Below, piece by piece: positions 34,809 to 43,386 of a stretch of 51,886 bases of DNA. The notes beneath the pieces were generated by a model, which was given only the letters and a program-made list of their open reading frames with translations, was not told the DNA's origin and searched no databases. The translations under genes were made by a program, and so were the position numbers. How positions within the stretch are numbered: position 1 is the stretch's first letter; every line of letters starts with the position of its first letter. The DNA comes from Lachnospiraceae bacterium (GTDB lineage Bacteria > Bacillota > Clostridia > Lachnospirales > Lachnospiraceae), in contig VSNG01000028.1 of assembly GCA_009774175.1 (NCBI GenBank), positions 1 through 51,886 of the forward strand, given 5' to 3'.

Positions 34809-35348
34809 ATGGCGGAAGATTTGTTAAAGAACGAGGGAACGGACGAAACGGAAGAGCTGCTGGAAGAGGATTCCCAGAAAGGAATGTTCATGACATTTCA
34901 GACGGGGAAAGAGTTTTTCGGTATCAGCATCAGCTATGTAAATGAAATCATTGCTATGCAGCCGATTGCGGCAATCCCTGAGGTAGACGATTACATTAAG
35001 GGACTGATTAATCTCCGAGGCAAGATTATTCCTGTGATTGACGTTCGCGTCAGATTTAAAATGGAACCCTGTGAATATACGGACAGGACGTGTATTATCG
35101 TCATTGACGTGAAGTCAACAATGATCGGTTTGATTGTGGAGAGACTGGCAGACGTAGATACTATTTCAGAAGATAGTATAGTGCCTCCGCCCTCCCTGGG
35201 AAGGAAGGAGCATGAGCATAACAAATATGTTTACGGCCTTGCCAGAACGGGAGATACGGTGACGCTTCTGCTTGATCCTGAAAAGCTGATTAAACAGGAT
35301 GATATAGCGGCAGTTGTGGAAGATGCCCGTAAAGAAGAACAATCATAA
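34809..35348 (+). CDS. cheW: Chemotaxis adaptor CheW
   Basis: A 179-residue protein, almost entirely a CheW fold (about 25–165) with an acidic N-terminal extension. It bridges CheA P5 and the receptor's signalling tip in the array, and the LINLRGKIIPVIDVRVRF motif is typical. The ATG has AAAGGAG upstream and starts 3 bases after the cheA stop, so tight translational coupling is likely. Confidence 0.94.
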   Translation: MAEDLLKNEGTDETEELLEEDSQKGMFMTFQTGKEFFGISISYVNEIIAMQPIAAIPEVDDYIKGLINLRGKIIPVIDVRVRFKMEPCEYTDRTCIIVIDVKSTMIGLIVERLADVDTISEDSIVPPPSLGRKEHEHNKYVYGLARTGDTVTLLLDPEKLIKQDDIAAVVEDARKEEQS

Positions 35349-35363
35349 AAAGGAGATAATACC

Positions 35364-37139
35364 ATGAAGAAGAGAATTTCAATTAATGACATGACTGTCA
35401 GAAGCAAAATTACTTTGTTCAGTATACTTATGTTAGGTCTGATGCTCATTATTTCTGCTGTGGGACTGTGGTCCTCCAATATGGTAAATAAGGCACGTAC
35501 GAGTTTGAATGACAGTGCGCTGGCGCAGTATGACATTACGCAGGGATTTGCCGATTTCTGTAATATCAAGGTTCGTGTACGTAATATTCTGTTTATGTAC
35601 TATGACGATCCTGATGAGCTGGAACAGCAGGAGAAGATGATCGAGGAGTATAAGGCGGATGCCAGAGGATATCTGGATCTTTTTGAGGAAAGAATGGTAA
35701 GCCTGTCACCTGAGATACAGGCGGAATACCAGATTGTGGAGGATAAGATCAATTCTTGGTATGATTCTACTCAGGGAGATATTGATAAGGCGAAGGCTGG
35801 ACAGGTAGAGCAGGCGGTTAACGACCTGATGACCACAGGTATGGAGATTGCGGACGATGTGGAGAACGGTCTGGTTGAGTTGATTAATATGATGGAAGCA
35901 GACACCAAGGAGAAGGAAGTGACGATTGAACAGCAGTTGATCGGTCTGACAATCCTGCAGGTGGTGGTTATGGTTCTGGCCGTTCTTATTACCATCATGT
36001 ATTGCCTGTTCCTGATCAAAGCGATTACAAGACCTATGGCGAAGCTGTCTGAGGCGGCGAAGAAGATGACCATGGGCGACGTGGACGTAGACTGTGAGAA
36101 GATTTACAACGACGATCTGGGAGAATTGTTAGACGAGTTCGGACAGATGGCGGAGGCTATTAAGGACCAGACAAGAATTACCGAAGCGATTTCCCACGGC
36201 GATCTGACTATGGAGGCGAACCCTCGAAGCGATAGGGACGTACTTGGCAAGGCGATTGTCAGACTGCTTTCCGAGAACAATATGACACTGAGCAGTGTAA
36301 AAGAAGCGAGCACGCAGATTACAGTCGGTTCCGAGCAGGTGGCAAATGCCAGCCAGGCTCTTGCGCAGGGTTCTACGGAGCAGGCAAGCGCAATCGAGCA
36401 GGTAACGGCTTCCATGGACGAGGTAACACAGCGTACCAAGGCTAACGCAACGGAAGCTGGCGAGGCTAACGCACTGGTACATAACATAAAGGACATGGCT
36501 ACATCCGGCAACGACCAGATGAAATCCATGATTCAGGCTATGGACGACATCAATGCATCTTCCGAGACGATTTCCAAGATCATCAAGACCATCGACGATA
36601 TCGCATTCCAGACAAATATTCTGGCTCTGAACGCTGCGGTTGAGGCGGCGAGAGCAGGCGTACACGGCAAAGGCTTTGCAGTGGTGGCTGAGGAAGTAAG
36701 AAATCTGGCAGCAAAGAGTGCGGCTGCGGCAAGCGAGACCGCAGAGATGATCGACGATACGATTCACAAGGTTGGCAATGGTACGAAGATTGCACAGGAT
36801 ACGGCGAAGTCTCTCGACGAGATTGTAACTTCCATCGACGAGATTGTGGGACTGATCAGCAACATTACCTCTTCTTCCAATGACCAGGCAACAGCGATCT
36901 CCCAGATTGATCAGGCGATCTCTCAGGTTTCCACCGTGGTACAGACCAATGCTGCTACCAGTCAGGAGTGTGCGGCAGCCAGCGAGGAGCTTTCCAACCA
37001 GGCGGTTACATTGAAGAACCTGATGGCGAGATATCAGCTTCTGTCAGGCGCAGGAAACAGTTATGTGGACAATACGCCTTCCTATGACAACAGTGAGCCG
37101 ACCATTTCTCTGGACGACGACTTTGGCAGTAAGTACTAA
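35364..37139 (+). CDS. Methyl-accepting chemotaxis protein
   Basis: A 591-residue chemoreceptor: first membrane segment about 16–36, an extracellular helical sensor of the four-helix-bundle type (about 37–190, acidic, rich in Glu/Asp), second membrane segment about 193–216, HAMP (about 217–270), and a cytoplasmic signalling domain (about 290–570) whose hairpin tip reads TNILALNAAVEAARAG. Methylation-helix glutamine/glutamate pairs (for example QASAIEQ) are present. It lacks a C-terminal CheR-tethering pentapeptide. The ligand is unknown, and a small-molecule signal is possible. As the only receptor in the cluster, it likely feeds the CheA and CheW encoded just upstream. Confidence 0.94.
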   Translation: MKKRISINDMTVRSKITLFSILMLGLMLIISAVGLWSSNMVNKARTSLNDSALAQYDITQGFADFCNIKVRVRNILFMYYDDPDELEQQEKMIEEYKADARGYLDLFEERMVSLSPEIQAEYQIVEDKINSWYDSTQGDIDKAKAGQVEQAVNDLMTTGMEIADDVENGLVELINMMEADTKEKEVTIEQQLIGLTILQVVVMVLAVLITIMYCLFLIKAITRPMAKLSEAAKKMTMGDVDVDCEKIYNDDLGELLDEFGQMAEAIKDQTRITEAISHGDLTMEANPRSDRDVLGKAIVRLLSENNMTLSSVKEASTQITVGSEQVANASQALAQGSTEQASAIEQVTASMDEVTQRTKANATEAGEANALVHNIKDMATSGNDQMKSMIQAMDDINASSETISKIIKTIDDIAFQTNILALNAAVEAARAGVHGKGFAVVAEEVRNLAAKSAAAASETAEMIDDTIHKVGNGTKIAQDTAKSLDEIVTSIDEIVGLISNITSSSNDQATAISQIDQAISQVSTVVQTNAATSQECAAASEELSNQAVTLKNLMARYQLLSGAGNSYVDNTPSYDNSEPTISLDDDFGSKY

Positions 37140-37190
37140 AACGGGCAGATCGGTTAAGGCCGGAACAGAATAATGACAGAATAAAGGGCA

Positions 37191-37224
37191 GAGCCGCTGT
37201 GTTGACACAGCGGCTCTCTTTTTG
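37191..37224 (+). terminator. Strong terminator closing the chemosensory cluster
   Basis: GAGCCGCTGTG (37191–37201) pairs perfectly with CACAGCGGCTC (37206–37216) around a 4-nt loop, followed by TCTTTTT. Confidence 0.92.
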
Positions 37225-37315
37225 GGTATTTTCAAAAGCTTTACAAAAGCATGTCACATAAAAGGGACAGGGGGTGTATTATTGGCAAACGGAAATATAA
37301 AAGGAGGGGCGCCTG

Positions 37316-38539
37316 GTGAAGCTGGCATATCGAAATCTGATCAGACATTACAGAAAAAATATACATTCCGCTGCTATCGGTATCGTGACAATAGTGCTTT
37401 TGCTGCTCTATGCGGTTAATCTGGACAGTACGGAAAGGCAGCTTGCCTCGCTTCCGGAAGCCATGGAGGTGACAGCCAGTGTAAGCAATCTGAATGGTTC
37501 AAAAGACGAAGAAATCTGTATTTCCGAAGAACGCGTGGATGGAATCGCCGCCTGTCCGGAGGTGGAGGATGTAGTTTTCTCTGCACAGCTTATGACGGGT
37601 TTCGGCGCATTTACGCTGGAGGAATACAAGGGTAATCTCAACTATTTTGCTGCGGCTGTCAATGATATCGCCGGGGTGCCCGGACTAAAGAGTGAGGAAA
37701 TTAGTTACGGGGAGAAATGGGACGAGAGCCTTTTTGCAGGCGAAGAGCCGGTGTGTATTCTGGACGCACGTACCATTGAGCAGCAGGGACTGGCGCTTGG
37801 AGACGAGGTGACGATCACCCTTTATTATTATCAGTACGGGCAGGGAAGCACCGGGATCGGGAAGGCTACGCCCCTTGTAGAGGGGAAAACGTTTACCGTT
37901 GCGGGCGTGATGGATTATCATGATTATACAGGCGTCGTGACACCGCCCCAGATGCTTTTTCCCCTGGAGAGCGTGCGGCAGGTTTTTCGCGAAAAAGGGA
38001 TTGAATTTACGGCGGATTCGGCGTCCTTTCGGGTAAAAGATCCGTTTCGGCTTAATGAGTGCAAAAGCTATATGAAGGAGCTGGGGTTTTTATCCGTTAT
38101 AAGGGACGCAGATTTTTCTTATGCAGGTAACGCTCTCACTATGAGGGACGAGGAATTTATCAACGCGGCGGAAAATCTGCGCGAGACCCTGACTTTTCTT
38201 ACCGGGATGCTGCCCTTCGTAGTAATGATTCTTCTGTTTGTGGGATATCTGTGCAGCTATCTGCTGATTCAGTCCAGAAAGGCGGAGTATGCTACCATGC
38301 GTTCGGTAGGAATGGGATGGGGACATTGTTTTCTTGTGATGCTTCTGGAAAATCTGATGATCGAGGCGGCGGCCTGCACGGCAGTCAGTCTGCCTGCTGT
38401 ATTGACGGGAGCGGTGAGCGGCAGGGCGCTTTTGCTTTCAGCCGCTGCATTTCTTCTGACATTTCTGTTGGGAAGCGCGGCGTCTCTGTGGTCGCTTCGC
38501 CGGTTGAGTGTGATGACCGTGTGTGAGAAGAGCTTCTAG
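37316..38539 (+). CDS. FtsX-like ABC permease (no adjacent ATPase), first of two
   Basis: A 407-residue membrane protein with a GTG start and a clear AAGGAGGGG site 7 bases upstream. One membrane segment near the N-terminus (about 18–38), a large extracytoplasmic domain (about 40–290), then three C-terminal membrane segments (about 295–320, 340–365, 370–395) match the MacB/FtsX permease layout, with the signature region SRKAEYATMRSVGMG. It probably moves peptides or lipids, or acts in mechanotransmission, once paired with an ATPase. None is adjacent. The ABC ATPase at 41155 belongs to another operon. The second permease follows 32 bases later. Confidence 0.85.
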   Translation: MKLAYRNLIRHYRKNIHSAAIGIVTIVLLLLYAVNLDSTERQLASLPEAMEVTASVSNLNGSKDEEICISEERVDGIAACPEVEDVVFSAQLMTGFGAFTLEEYKGNLNYFAAAVNDIAGVPGLKSEEISYGEKWDESLFAGEEPVCILDARTIEQQGLALGDEVTITLYYYQYGQGSTGIGKATPLVEGKTFTVAGVMDYHDYTGVVTPPQMLFPLESVRQVFREKGIEFTADSASFRVKDPFRLNECKSYMKELGFLSVIRDADFSYAGNALTMRDEEFINAAENLRETLTFLTGMLPFVVMILLFVGYLCSYLLIQSRKAEYATMRSVGMGWGHCFLVMLLENLMIEAAACTAVSLPAVLTGAVSGRALLLSAAAFLLTFLLGSAASLWSLRRLSVMTVCEKSF

Positions 38540-38571
38540 AGTTTGAGAAATCAGGGAAGGGGACAGAAATA

Positions 38572-40392
38572 ATGATCGTACGGAAAAGTCTGTTGAAACT
38601 AAGACGCACGCCGGTCAGAACCATACTGTTTTTTCTGCTGGTGGGATTTACGTCGGCGCTTCTTTCCACGGGCGGCGGGCTGTGGCAGATGTGTCAGGAA
38701 AATATGGCGCGCTTTGAGGGTATTTTTCAGACCATCGCCACGGTAGAGCAGAAGCCAAAGCGGTATGTCAGGAAGGAAGTCTGGGTGGCTGATCCGGGAG
38801 AGTATCGCGTTCAGACACGGCCAGAGTATGACGGTATGGTCCCTCTTTCCGCTCTTTCCTTTGAGGGCGCCGATTATATCAGCGGGCCGGAGCGGCGGGG
38901 CTGGTACTCCGCTTATCTGCCGGAATATAAGATGTCGGATGAGGGCGTGGGATTCACACACAATATGATCGTGGAGGCTTCCCCTGTGGAGGATGCGGTT
39001 CCGGCGGGGCCGATCAAGATGGAGATCAAAAATACGCTGTATAGCCTTTATCCCTATAATGCGCCGACGTTTTATTACTGTGACCATTTTGACCCGTCGC
39101 CGGAGATGCTGTATGCCGACAAGACTTATATTATGTGGGTATATGACGGTCTCCCCCATGGCTGGCCGGAGGTATGGGATCCGCGGGAATACCTTCCGAG
39201 CGAGGCGATTGTGAGCACCCAGACAGGGCCGGAAGGGGCTTTTATGCCCAATGATCTTTCCGGGGACTCGATTGCGGAGATGACGCCAGGTTTTTATGAG
39301 ACGGAAGAAGGACAGCAGTGGTTGGCGCTGGTGCAGGAAGTGGAGATGGGCATATTGCATTCAGCCCCTGTCATCGGTACGGATAAGCTTGATCTGATTC
39401 CTGCCTTTTATGACGGATCTGTCAGTATCATCGAGGGGAGGGAATTTGCGGATGGGGATTACAGCGAAGGTAAAAGGGTCTGTCTGATCTCCCGTAAATT
39501 TGCCAGACGCAACGACCTGAAAGTGGGGGACATCCTGCATCTGCCGCTGCGCTATGGGGATTATCGGATGCCCAGCTCAGATGGATGGTGGAATGTCAAG
39601 CTGACGGCCAGGGGAAAGACCTTCCCTGTGTTTGAGGAGGCGGACTGGGAAGTCTGCGGCATTTACGATATGCTCCCGGGAGGCTTTGCAAAGAGTTCCT
39701 CCTATCAGTTGGGCGAAAATGAGATTATCGTACCGAGGGCTTCCATCAAAAATGATGACAGCGAAAATATTGCCGACTGGGGACCCATGAAGGGCTGGAA
39801 TACCTCTTTCGAGATTCCCAACGGCTCCATTTTCCGCTGGAAAAAGCTGTGGGAGCAGCAGGGAATCGAAGGGCTGGAGATTACCTTCTACGATAAGGGC
39901 TACAGCGTTTTGGAGGACGGGATCAAACGGATGAAGAAAATGGCTCTCATCCTGCTTGTGTCGGGAATCGTCAGCGTCCTGTGCGTTATGATTTTCTTCT
40001 GCCATATGTTTATTACGAAGCAGAGCGTGACGACGGCGGTAGAACGGTCGCTTGGCATGACGAAAGGGCAGTGTGCGGGATCGCTTTTGTCGGGCATCCT
40101 GTTATTGACTTTGTGCGGCTGTATTCCCGGCAGTGCGGGAGGATATTACTGCGCCGAAAAGGCGGCGGGGCAGCTTACGCAGGTGGAACGGTTCGACCGA
40201 AATTTCAGCACGGGTATGGTACAGGGACAGGAAGAGGAGGAGAAAACGGATTATATTCTGGATGGAAGCTGGCGTGTGAGCGTAACCGCAGGCGCGGCGG
40301 TTTTGGTATTGGCGACGGGAATCGCCTCCGCTATGATAAGCGAAAGCCTGCGGAAGGAACCGCTTTCGCTGCTTGGCAGCAGAGAGGAATAA
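38572..40392 (+). CDS. FtsX-like ABC permease, second of two
   Basis: A 606-residue protein of the same layout as its upstream neighbour but with a larger extracytoplasmic region (about 45–445). Membrane segments are near residues 17–36, 450–473, 500–520 and 565–590. The FtsX-type core contains FITKQSVTTAVERSLGMTK. No lipobox or signal peptidase site is seen. Both permeases lack a nearby ATPase, which suggests either a shared ATPase elsewhere or one lost from this locus. Substrate unknown. Confidence 0.82.
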   Translation: MIVRKSLLKLRRTPVRTILFFLLVGFTSALLSTGGGLWQMCQENMARFEGIFQTIATVEQKPKRYVRKEVWVADPGEYRVQTRPEYDGMVPLSALSFEGADYISGPERRGWYSAYLPEYKMSDEGVGFTHNMIVEASPVEDAVPAGPIKMEIKNTLYSLYPYNAPTFYYCDHFDPSPEMLYADKTYIMWVYDGLPHGWPEVWDPREYLPSEAIVSTQTGPEGAFMPNDLSGDSIAEMTPGFYETEEGQQWLALVQEVEMGILHSAPVIGTDKLDLIPAFYDGSVSIIEGREFADGDYSEGKRVCLISRKFARRNDLKVGDILHLPLRYGDYRMPSSDGWWNVKLTARGKTFPVFEEADWEVCGIYDMLPGGFAKSSSYQLGENEIIVPRASIKNDDSENIADWGPMKGWNTSFEIPNGSIFRWKKLWEQQGIEGLEITFYDKGYSVLEDGIKRMKKMALILLVSGIVSVLCVMIFFCHMFITKQSVTTAVERSLGMTKGQCAGSLLSGILLLTLCGCIPGSAGGYYCAEKAAGQLTQVERFDRNFSTGMVQGQEEEEKTDYILDGSWRVSVTAGAAVLVLATGIASAMISESLRKEPLSLLGSREE

Positions 40393-40424
40393 GGGCGGAT
40401 TTAATGAAAAAATCCGTCAACCCC

Positions 40425-40453
40425 TTGACATTTGCCATAAAACTATATATAAT
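40425..40453 (+). promoter_or_regulatory. Perfect consensus promoter of the tRNA-Arg gene
   Basis: TTGACA (40425–40430) and TATAAT (40448–40453) with 17 bases between, about 55 bases before the tRNA. A short hairpin (40396–40416) upstream may weakly end the permease transcript. Confidence 0.85.
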
Positions 40454-40507
40454 TTTTTGTGTTGCCGAAGCATTGCATCTTTTTTGTGATGATGGGCGGC
40501 AGAAGAT

Positions 40508-40581
40508 GTGCGCTTAGCTCAGCTGGATAGAGCGTTTGGCTACGGACCAAAAGGTCGGGGGTTCGAATCCTCTAGCGCACG
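40508..40581 (+). tRNA. tRNA-Arg, anticodon ACG
   Basis: A 74-nt cloverleaf. Acceptor stem GTGCGCT (40508–40514) pairs with AGCGCAC (40574–40580), with G as discriminator. The D-arm contains AGCTGGATAGAGC. The anticodon stem TTTGG/CCAAA holds the loop CTACGGA with anticodon ACG (40542–40544), read as ICG for arginine CGN codons. The T-loop is TTCGAAT. The 3' CCA is not encoded. A terminator follows immediately. Confidence 0.95.
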
Positions 40582-40593
40582 CTGATAATAAGG

Positions 40594-40640
40594 AGCGGAA
40601 ATGTTGATAAATACAGCATTTCCGCTATTTTCATGCTTTT
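40594..40640 (+). terminator. Terminator after tRNA-Arg
   Basis: AGCGGAAATG (40594–40603) pairs perfectly with CATTTCCGCT (40617–40626), followed by ATTTTC and a long T-run. Confidence 0.92.
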
Positions 40641-40656
40641 TTTTTCAGAAAGTGGG

Positions 40657-40710
40657 TTGACAAACTGTCCATACTGTATATAATGATATATATACAGTAT
40701 ATACTGATGG
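40657..40710 (+). promoter_or_regulatory. Promoter and palindromic operator of the GntR–ABC operon
   Basis: TTGACA (40657–40662) and TATAAT (40679–40684) are 16 bases apart. A 30-base near-palindrome from 40671 to about 40700, whose outer halves read ATACTGTATATA and TATATACAGTAT, covers the -10. Binding of the GntR product there would block the polymerase. The next gene, a YtrA-type repressor, is the obvious candidate. Confidence 0.8.
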
Positions 40711-40757
40711 CGCGATCTGTGACGACGGGAAGCGCAAAAGAATAAGGGAGGCAAGCG

Positions 40758-41129
40758 TTGAAAATAATCATATCGAATCAATCAGAGCTGCCCATTTATG
40801 CGCAGATCAGGGAACAGCTCAAGGAACAGATGTTAAACGGGAGGATACCGGAGGGAACGACCCTTCCCTCGATCAGACAGCTGGCAAAGGAGACGGGCGT
40901 CAGTGTAATAACGACTACTCGCGCATACAGCGAGCTTGAGGCGGAAGGGTTTATTGCTACCATGCAGGGCAAGGGGAGCGTGGTGCTTCCCACGGATAAT
41001 AAGCTTTTGCGGGAACAGTATCTGCTGCGGATCGAGGAGGGACTGTCCACGGCGATTGACACAGCGAAAGCCATGGGAATGTCCAGAGAGGAACTGACCG
41101 GTATTTTTCACAATTTGATGGACGCGTAA
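40758..41129 (+). CDS. GntR-family repressor, YtrA type
   Basis: A 123-residue regulator with only the winged helix-turn-helix (about 10–75, with PIYAQIREQLKEQ and LPSIRQLAKETGVS) and a short helical tail, the YtrA-type layout without a large effector domain. The start is a TTG at 40758 with GGGAGG six bases upstream. Such repressors usually control their own ABC transporter, often under cell-envelope stress or antibiotics. Here the transporter genes follow directly, and the operator palindrome overlaps the promoter. The inducing molecule is unknown. Confidence 0.9.
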   Translation: MKIIISNQSELPIYAQIREQLKEQMLNGRIPEGTTLPSIRQLAKETGVSVITTTRAYSELEAEGFIATMQGKGSVVLPTDNKLLREQYLLRIEEGLSTAIDTAKAMGMSREELTGIFHNLMDA

Positions 41130-41154
41130 GCGGTAAGGAAAGGAATGGGAAACG

Positions 41155-42021
41155 ATGGAATTACTGGAAGTAAAAAATTTGTCAAAGCACTATAAATCTT
41201 TTGACTTAATGGATATAAGCTTTACTCTGCCAAGAGGCTATATTATGGGATATGTGGGGCCAAACGGTTCGGGTAAGACCACTACGCTCAACCTGATCAC
41301 GGGAATTGTAAAATGCAGTGACGGGGAGGTGTATATCGACGGCCACACCTGTAAGGAGGATGTGAAAACGTATCGCGAACAGATCGGCTACGTGGGGGAT
41401 GAATCCTATTTCCCGGACAACTTTACGGCAAAGAATATCCGTCTGGCTTTAAAAGACTTTTATACAACCTTTTCCGAGGAGAAATTTAACGCCTTTTTAC
41501 AGAAGTGGAATCTGCCGGAGAAAAAACAGGTGAAGGATTTTTCCAGAGGCATGAAGGTGATGCTGATGTTTGCGTCGGTGCTTTCGAGAGATACGAAGCT
41601 TCTTATTCTGGACGAGGCGACCAATGGTCTTGATCCCGTGATGCGGATGGAGATACTGAGACTGCTGCAGGAGTATGTGATGGACGGACAGCGCAGCGTA
41701 ATTTTTTCCACCCACATTTTGAGCGATTTGGAGCAGATTGCGGATTATATTTACTTTATTGACCAGGGGAGGACGATTCTTCATGACGCGAAGGATGAGA
41801 TAATTGAAAGCTTTCTTCTGGTGAAGGGGGAAAGCGGGGCAATTCCGCCTGCGCTGAAACGGGAGCTGATCGGTCTGGAGGAAAACGCCTACGGATTTGA
41901 GGCGATTCTGCCAAGCGGAAGGGCGGAGCTTCTGGGAAATGCGTTTCTTGTGGAGAAACCCAATATCGACGACATCGTTATTCATTTTATTAAGAACAGA
42001 GAGAATGGGAACCGGATCTGA
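41155..42021 (+). CDS. ABC transporter ATPase
   Basis: A 288-residue ATPase of an ABC exporter: Walker A GPNGSGKTT (residues 35–43), signature in the degenerate form FSRGMK in place of LSGGQ, Walker B LLILDEATNGLDP, and the switch histidine in STHIL. It works with the permease encoded next. The degenerate signature still occurs in active members of this family. Bacitracin-type exporters (BcrA-like) share the layout. The C-terminal tail (about 225–288) is an extra alpha/beta piece common in that group. Expression is likely repressed by the GntR protein upstream. Confidence 0.92.
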   Translation: MELLEVKNLSKHYKSFDLMDISFTLPRGYIMGYVGPNGSGKTTTLNLITGIVKCSDGEVYIDGHTCKEDVKTYREQIGYVGDESYFPDNFTAKNIRLALKDFYTTFSEEKFNAFLQKWNLPEKKQVKDFSRGMKVMLMFASVLSRDTKLLILDEATNGLDPVMRMEILRLLQEYVMDGQRSVIFSTHILSDLEQIADYIYFIDQGRTILHDAKDEIIESFLLVKGESGAIPPALKRELIGLEENAYGFEAILPSGRAELLGNAFLVEKPNIDDIVIHFIKNRENGNRI

Positions 42022-42035
42022 GAATGGAGGAAAAG

Positions 42036-42710
42036 ATGAAAGTGATATCATATATGAAAATTGATTATATGCTGACGAGGCAGCAGCTTCGGATTATGCT
42101 GCCGATTGCCATTGTGGCGGTGCTGGTAGGAAAGGGAATGGACGGAATGGGTGTGATGGTCAGCTGCTGTTATATGCTTTTTGTGGCAACGCTTTTTTCC
42201 ACAGCGCCCTTTGGCGCCTGCCACAGAAAAAATACGGGATTTTTACTGATGCTTCCGGGAACGGTGACGGAGAGAGTGACGGGGCGGTTTTTATATGGCC
42301 TGTCTTACATTGTTATGACAGTGATCATCTGTCTGGCAGGCATGGGGGTGTACGGTCTGCTTGGCCATGAGATTACACGGTTAAGCGTAGGGCTCTTTTT
42401 GTGCAATGTGGCATTGTCCATTGTCATCGTAGCTCTGGAATATTTGATTTCCTATCTTTTCGGGGAGGGGAAAAATAACTGGCAGTATCTGGGTAATATT
42501 GTGAGAATAGCGCCGGGCATGGGCATGTTTTTCCTGTTTATGTTTATTCTGGGAAAAGCGGATGAGGAAGCCTATGCGATGGACCGGCTGGTATTCCTTA
42601 CGGAAAAAATTATGTCCGCAGGCCTGGTTGCGCTGGCGGCCGCTCTCCTGATCATGGCGCTTGCCGTTTTTATCTGCGTAAAGGTGATTGAAAAAAGGGA
42701 TTATGCATAA
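42036..42710 (+). CDS. ABC-2 type permease
   Basis: A 224-residue integral membrane protein with about six hydrophobic segments spread over its length (from near residue 18 to 215), consistent with an ABC-2 permease paired with the ATPase upstream. The ATG at 42036 is chosen because GGAGG lies five bases before it. The in-frame ATG at 42024 overlaps the region just after the ATPase stop. No substrate-specific motif is seen. It is the last gene of the operon, and no clear terminator follows before the next promoter. Confidence 0.85.
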   Translation: MKVISYMKIDYMLTRQQLRIMLPIAIVAVLVGKGMDGMGVMVSCCYMLFVATLFSTAPFGACHRKNTGFLLMLPGTVTERVTGRFLYGLSYIVMTVIICLAGMGVYGLLGHEITRLSVGLFLCNVALSIVIVALEYLISYLFGEGKNNWQYLGNIVRIAPGMGMFFLFMFILGKADEEAYAMDRLVFLTEKIMSAGLVALAAALLIMALAVFICVKVIEKRDYA

Positions 42711-42774
42711 GTGACAGATTTATCCCAAACGCCCGGTAAAATATGGAAATATGGGAGAATATTGTGCATCCTAC

Positions 42775-42803
42775 TTGCAAAACACTGTAGAATACTGTAA
42801 AAT
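42775..42803 (+). promoter_or_regulatory. Promoter of the small membrane protein genes
   Basis: TTGCAA (42775–42780) and TAAAAT (42798–42803) are 17 bases apart, 69 bases before the ATG at 42873. Confidence 0.6.
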
Positions 42804-42872
42804 AGTGACGTTGTAGACTGACCGCAAATCTGGTCGGTATAAATAGTTTTTCAGTGTGGAGGAGAAAGAAAC

Positions 42873-43346
42873 ATGAACAAAGAGTGGCTGGTAGCAGACA
42901 GCATGGGAAACAACCACCAGATTTCCTTTAGAAGGGGAGCTTTTGGCGGTGCGAAATGTATCGTTGACGGAGATACATACAAAATGAAATCCAAAAACTG
43001 GGTTATCTGGATGGCGGATCATCAGATCAGCATTCCGGGAGCACAGTGTAATCTGGTTGTAGTGGGAAACAAGGTGCGTCTTGCAGTGAACGGCACTTAT
43101 CTGGAGGACGGTACGCCCTATGAGCCTATCAGAAATATTCCGGCATGGCTCAATGTTCTGGTGGTGTTGAATGCGGTTATCGGAACGATCATGTTTGGCG
43201 CGATCGGTCTTGCCATCAATGCGCTTCTGGCTCTGTTAACTTATAAAATGAGCCTGTCTCGGAAAAACAACGTGGCCATGATCATTCAGATTGTTCTTCT
43301 GGCAGTTATTCTGGTGGGCAGCATATCCATTATGATGTATGCGTAG
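42873..43346 (+). CDS. Small membrane protein with N-terminal soluble domain
   Basis: A 157-residue protein not assigned to a named family. The first 90 residues are soluble and beta-rich (ISFRRGAFGG, VDGDTYKMKSKNW), followed by two or three membrane segments in the C-terminal 65 residues. Strong GGAGGAG site before the ATG. The next gene begins 40 bases later on the same strand, so co-expression is likely. The soluble part recalls small domains that bind ligands or envelope lipids, but that is a guess. Confidence 0.72.
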   Translation: MNKEWLVADSMGNNHQISFRRGAFGGAKCIVDGDTYKMKSKNWVIWMADHQISIPGAQCNLVVVGNKVRLAVNGTYLEDGTPYEPIRNIPAWLNVLVVLNAVIGTIMFGAIGLAINALLALLTYKMSLSRKNNVAMIIQIVLLAVILVGSISIMMYA

Positions 43347-43386
43347 GAGCGAAGTGTGTTTTTTTAGAACAGAAAGGGAAACAGGG

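Noticed and set aside
39981..40517. 178-residue frame running from the permease gene into the tRNA
   Set aside because: It overlaps the permease, its promoter region and the tRNA in another frame, so it is not a real gene.
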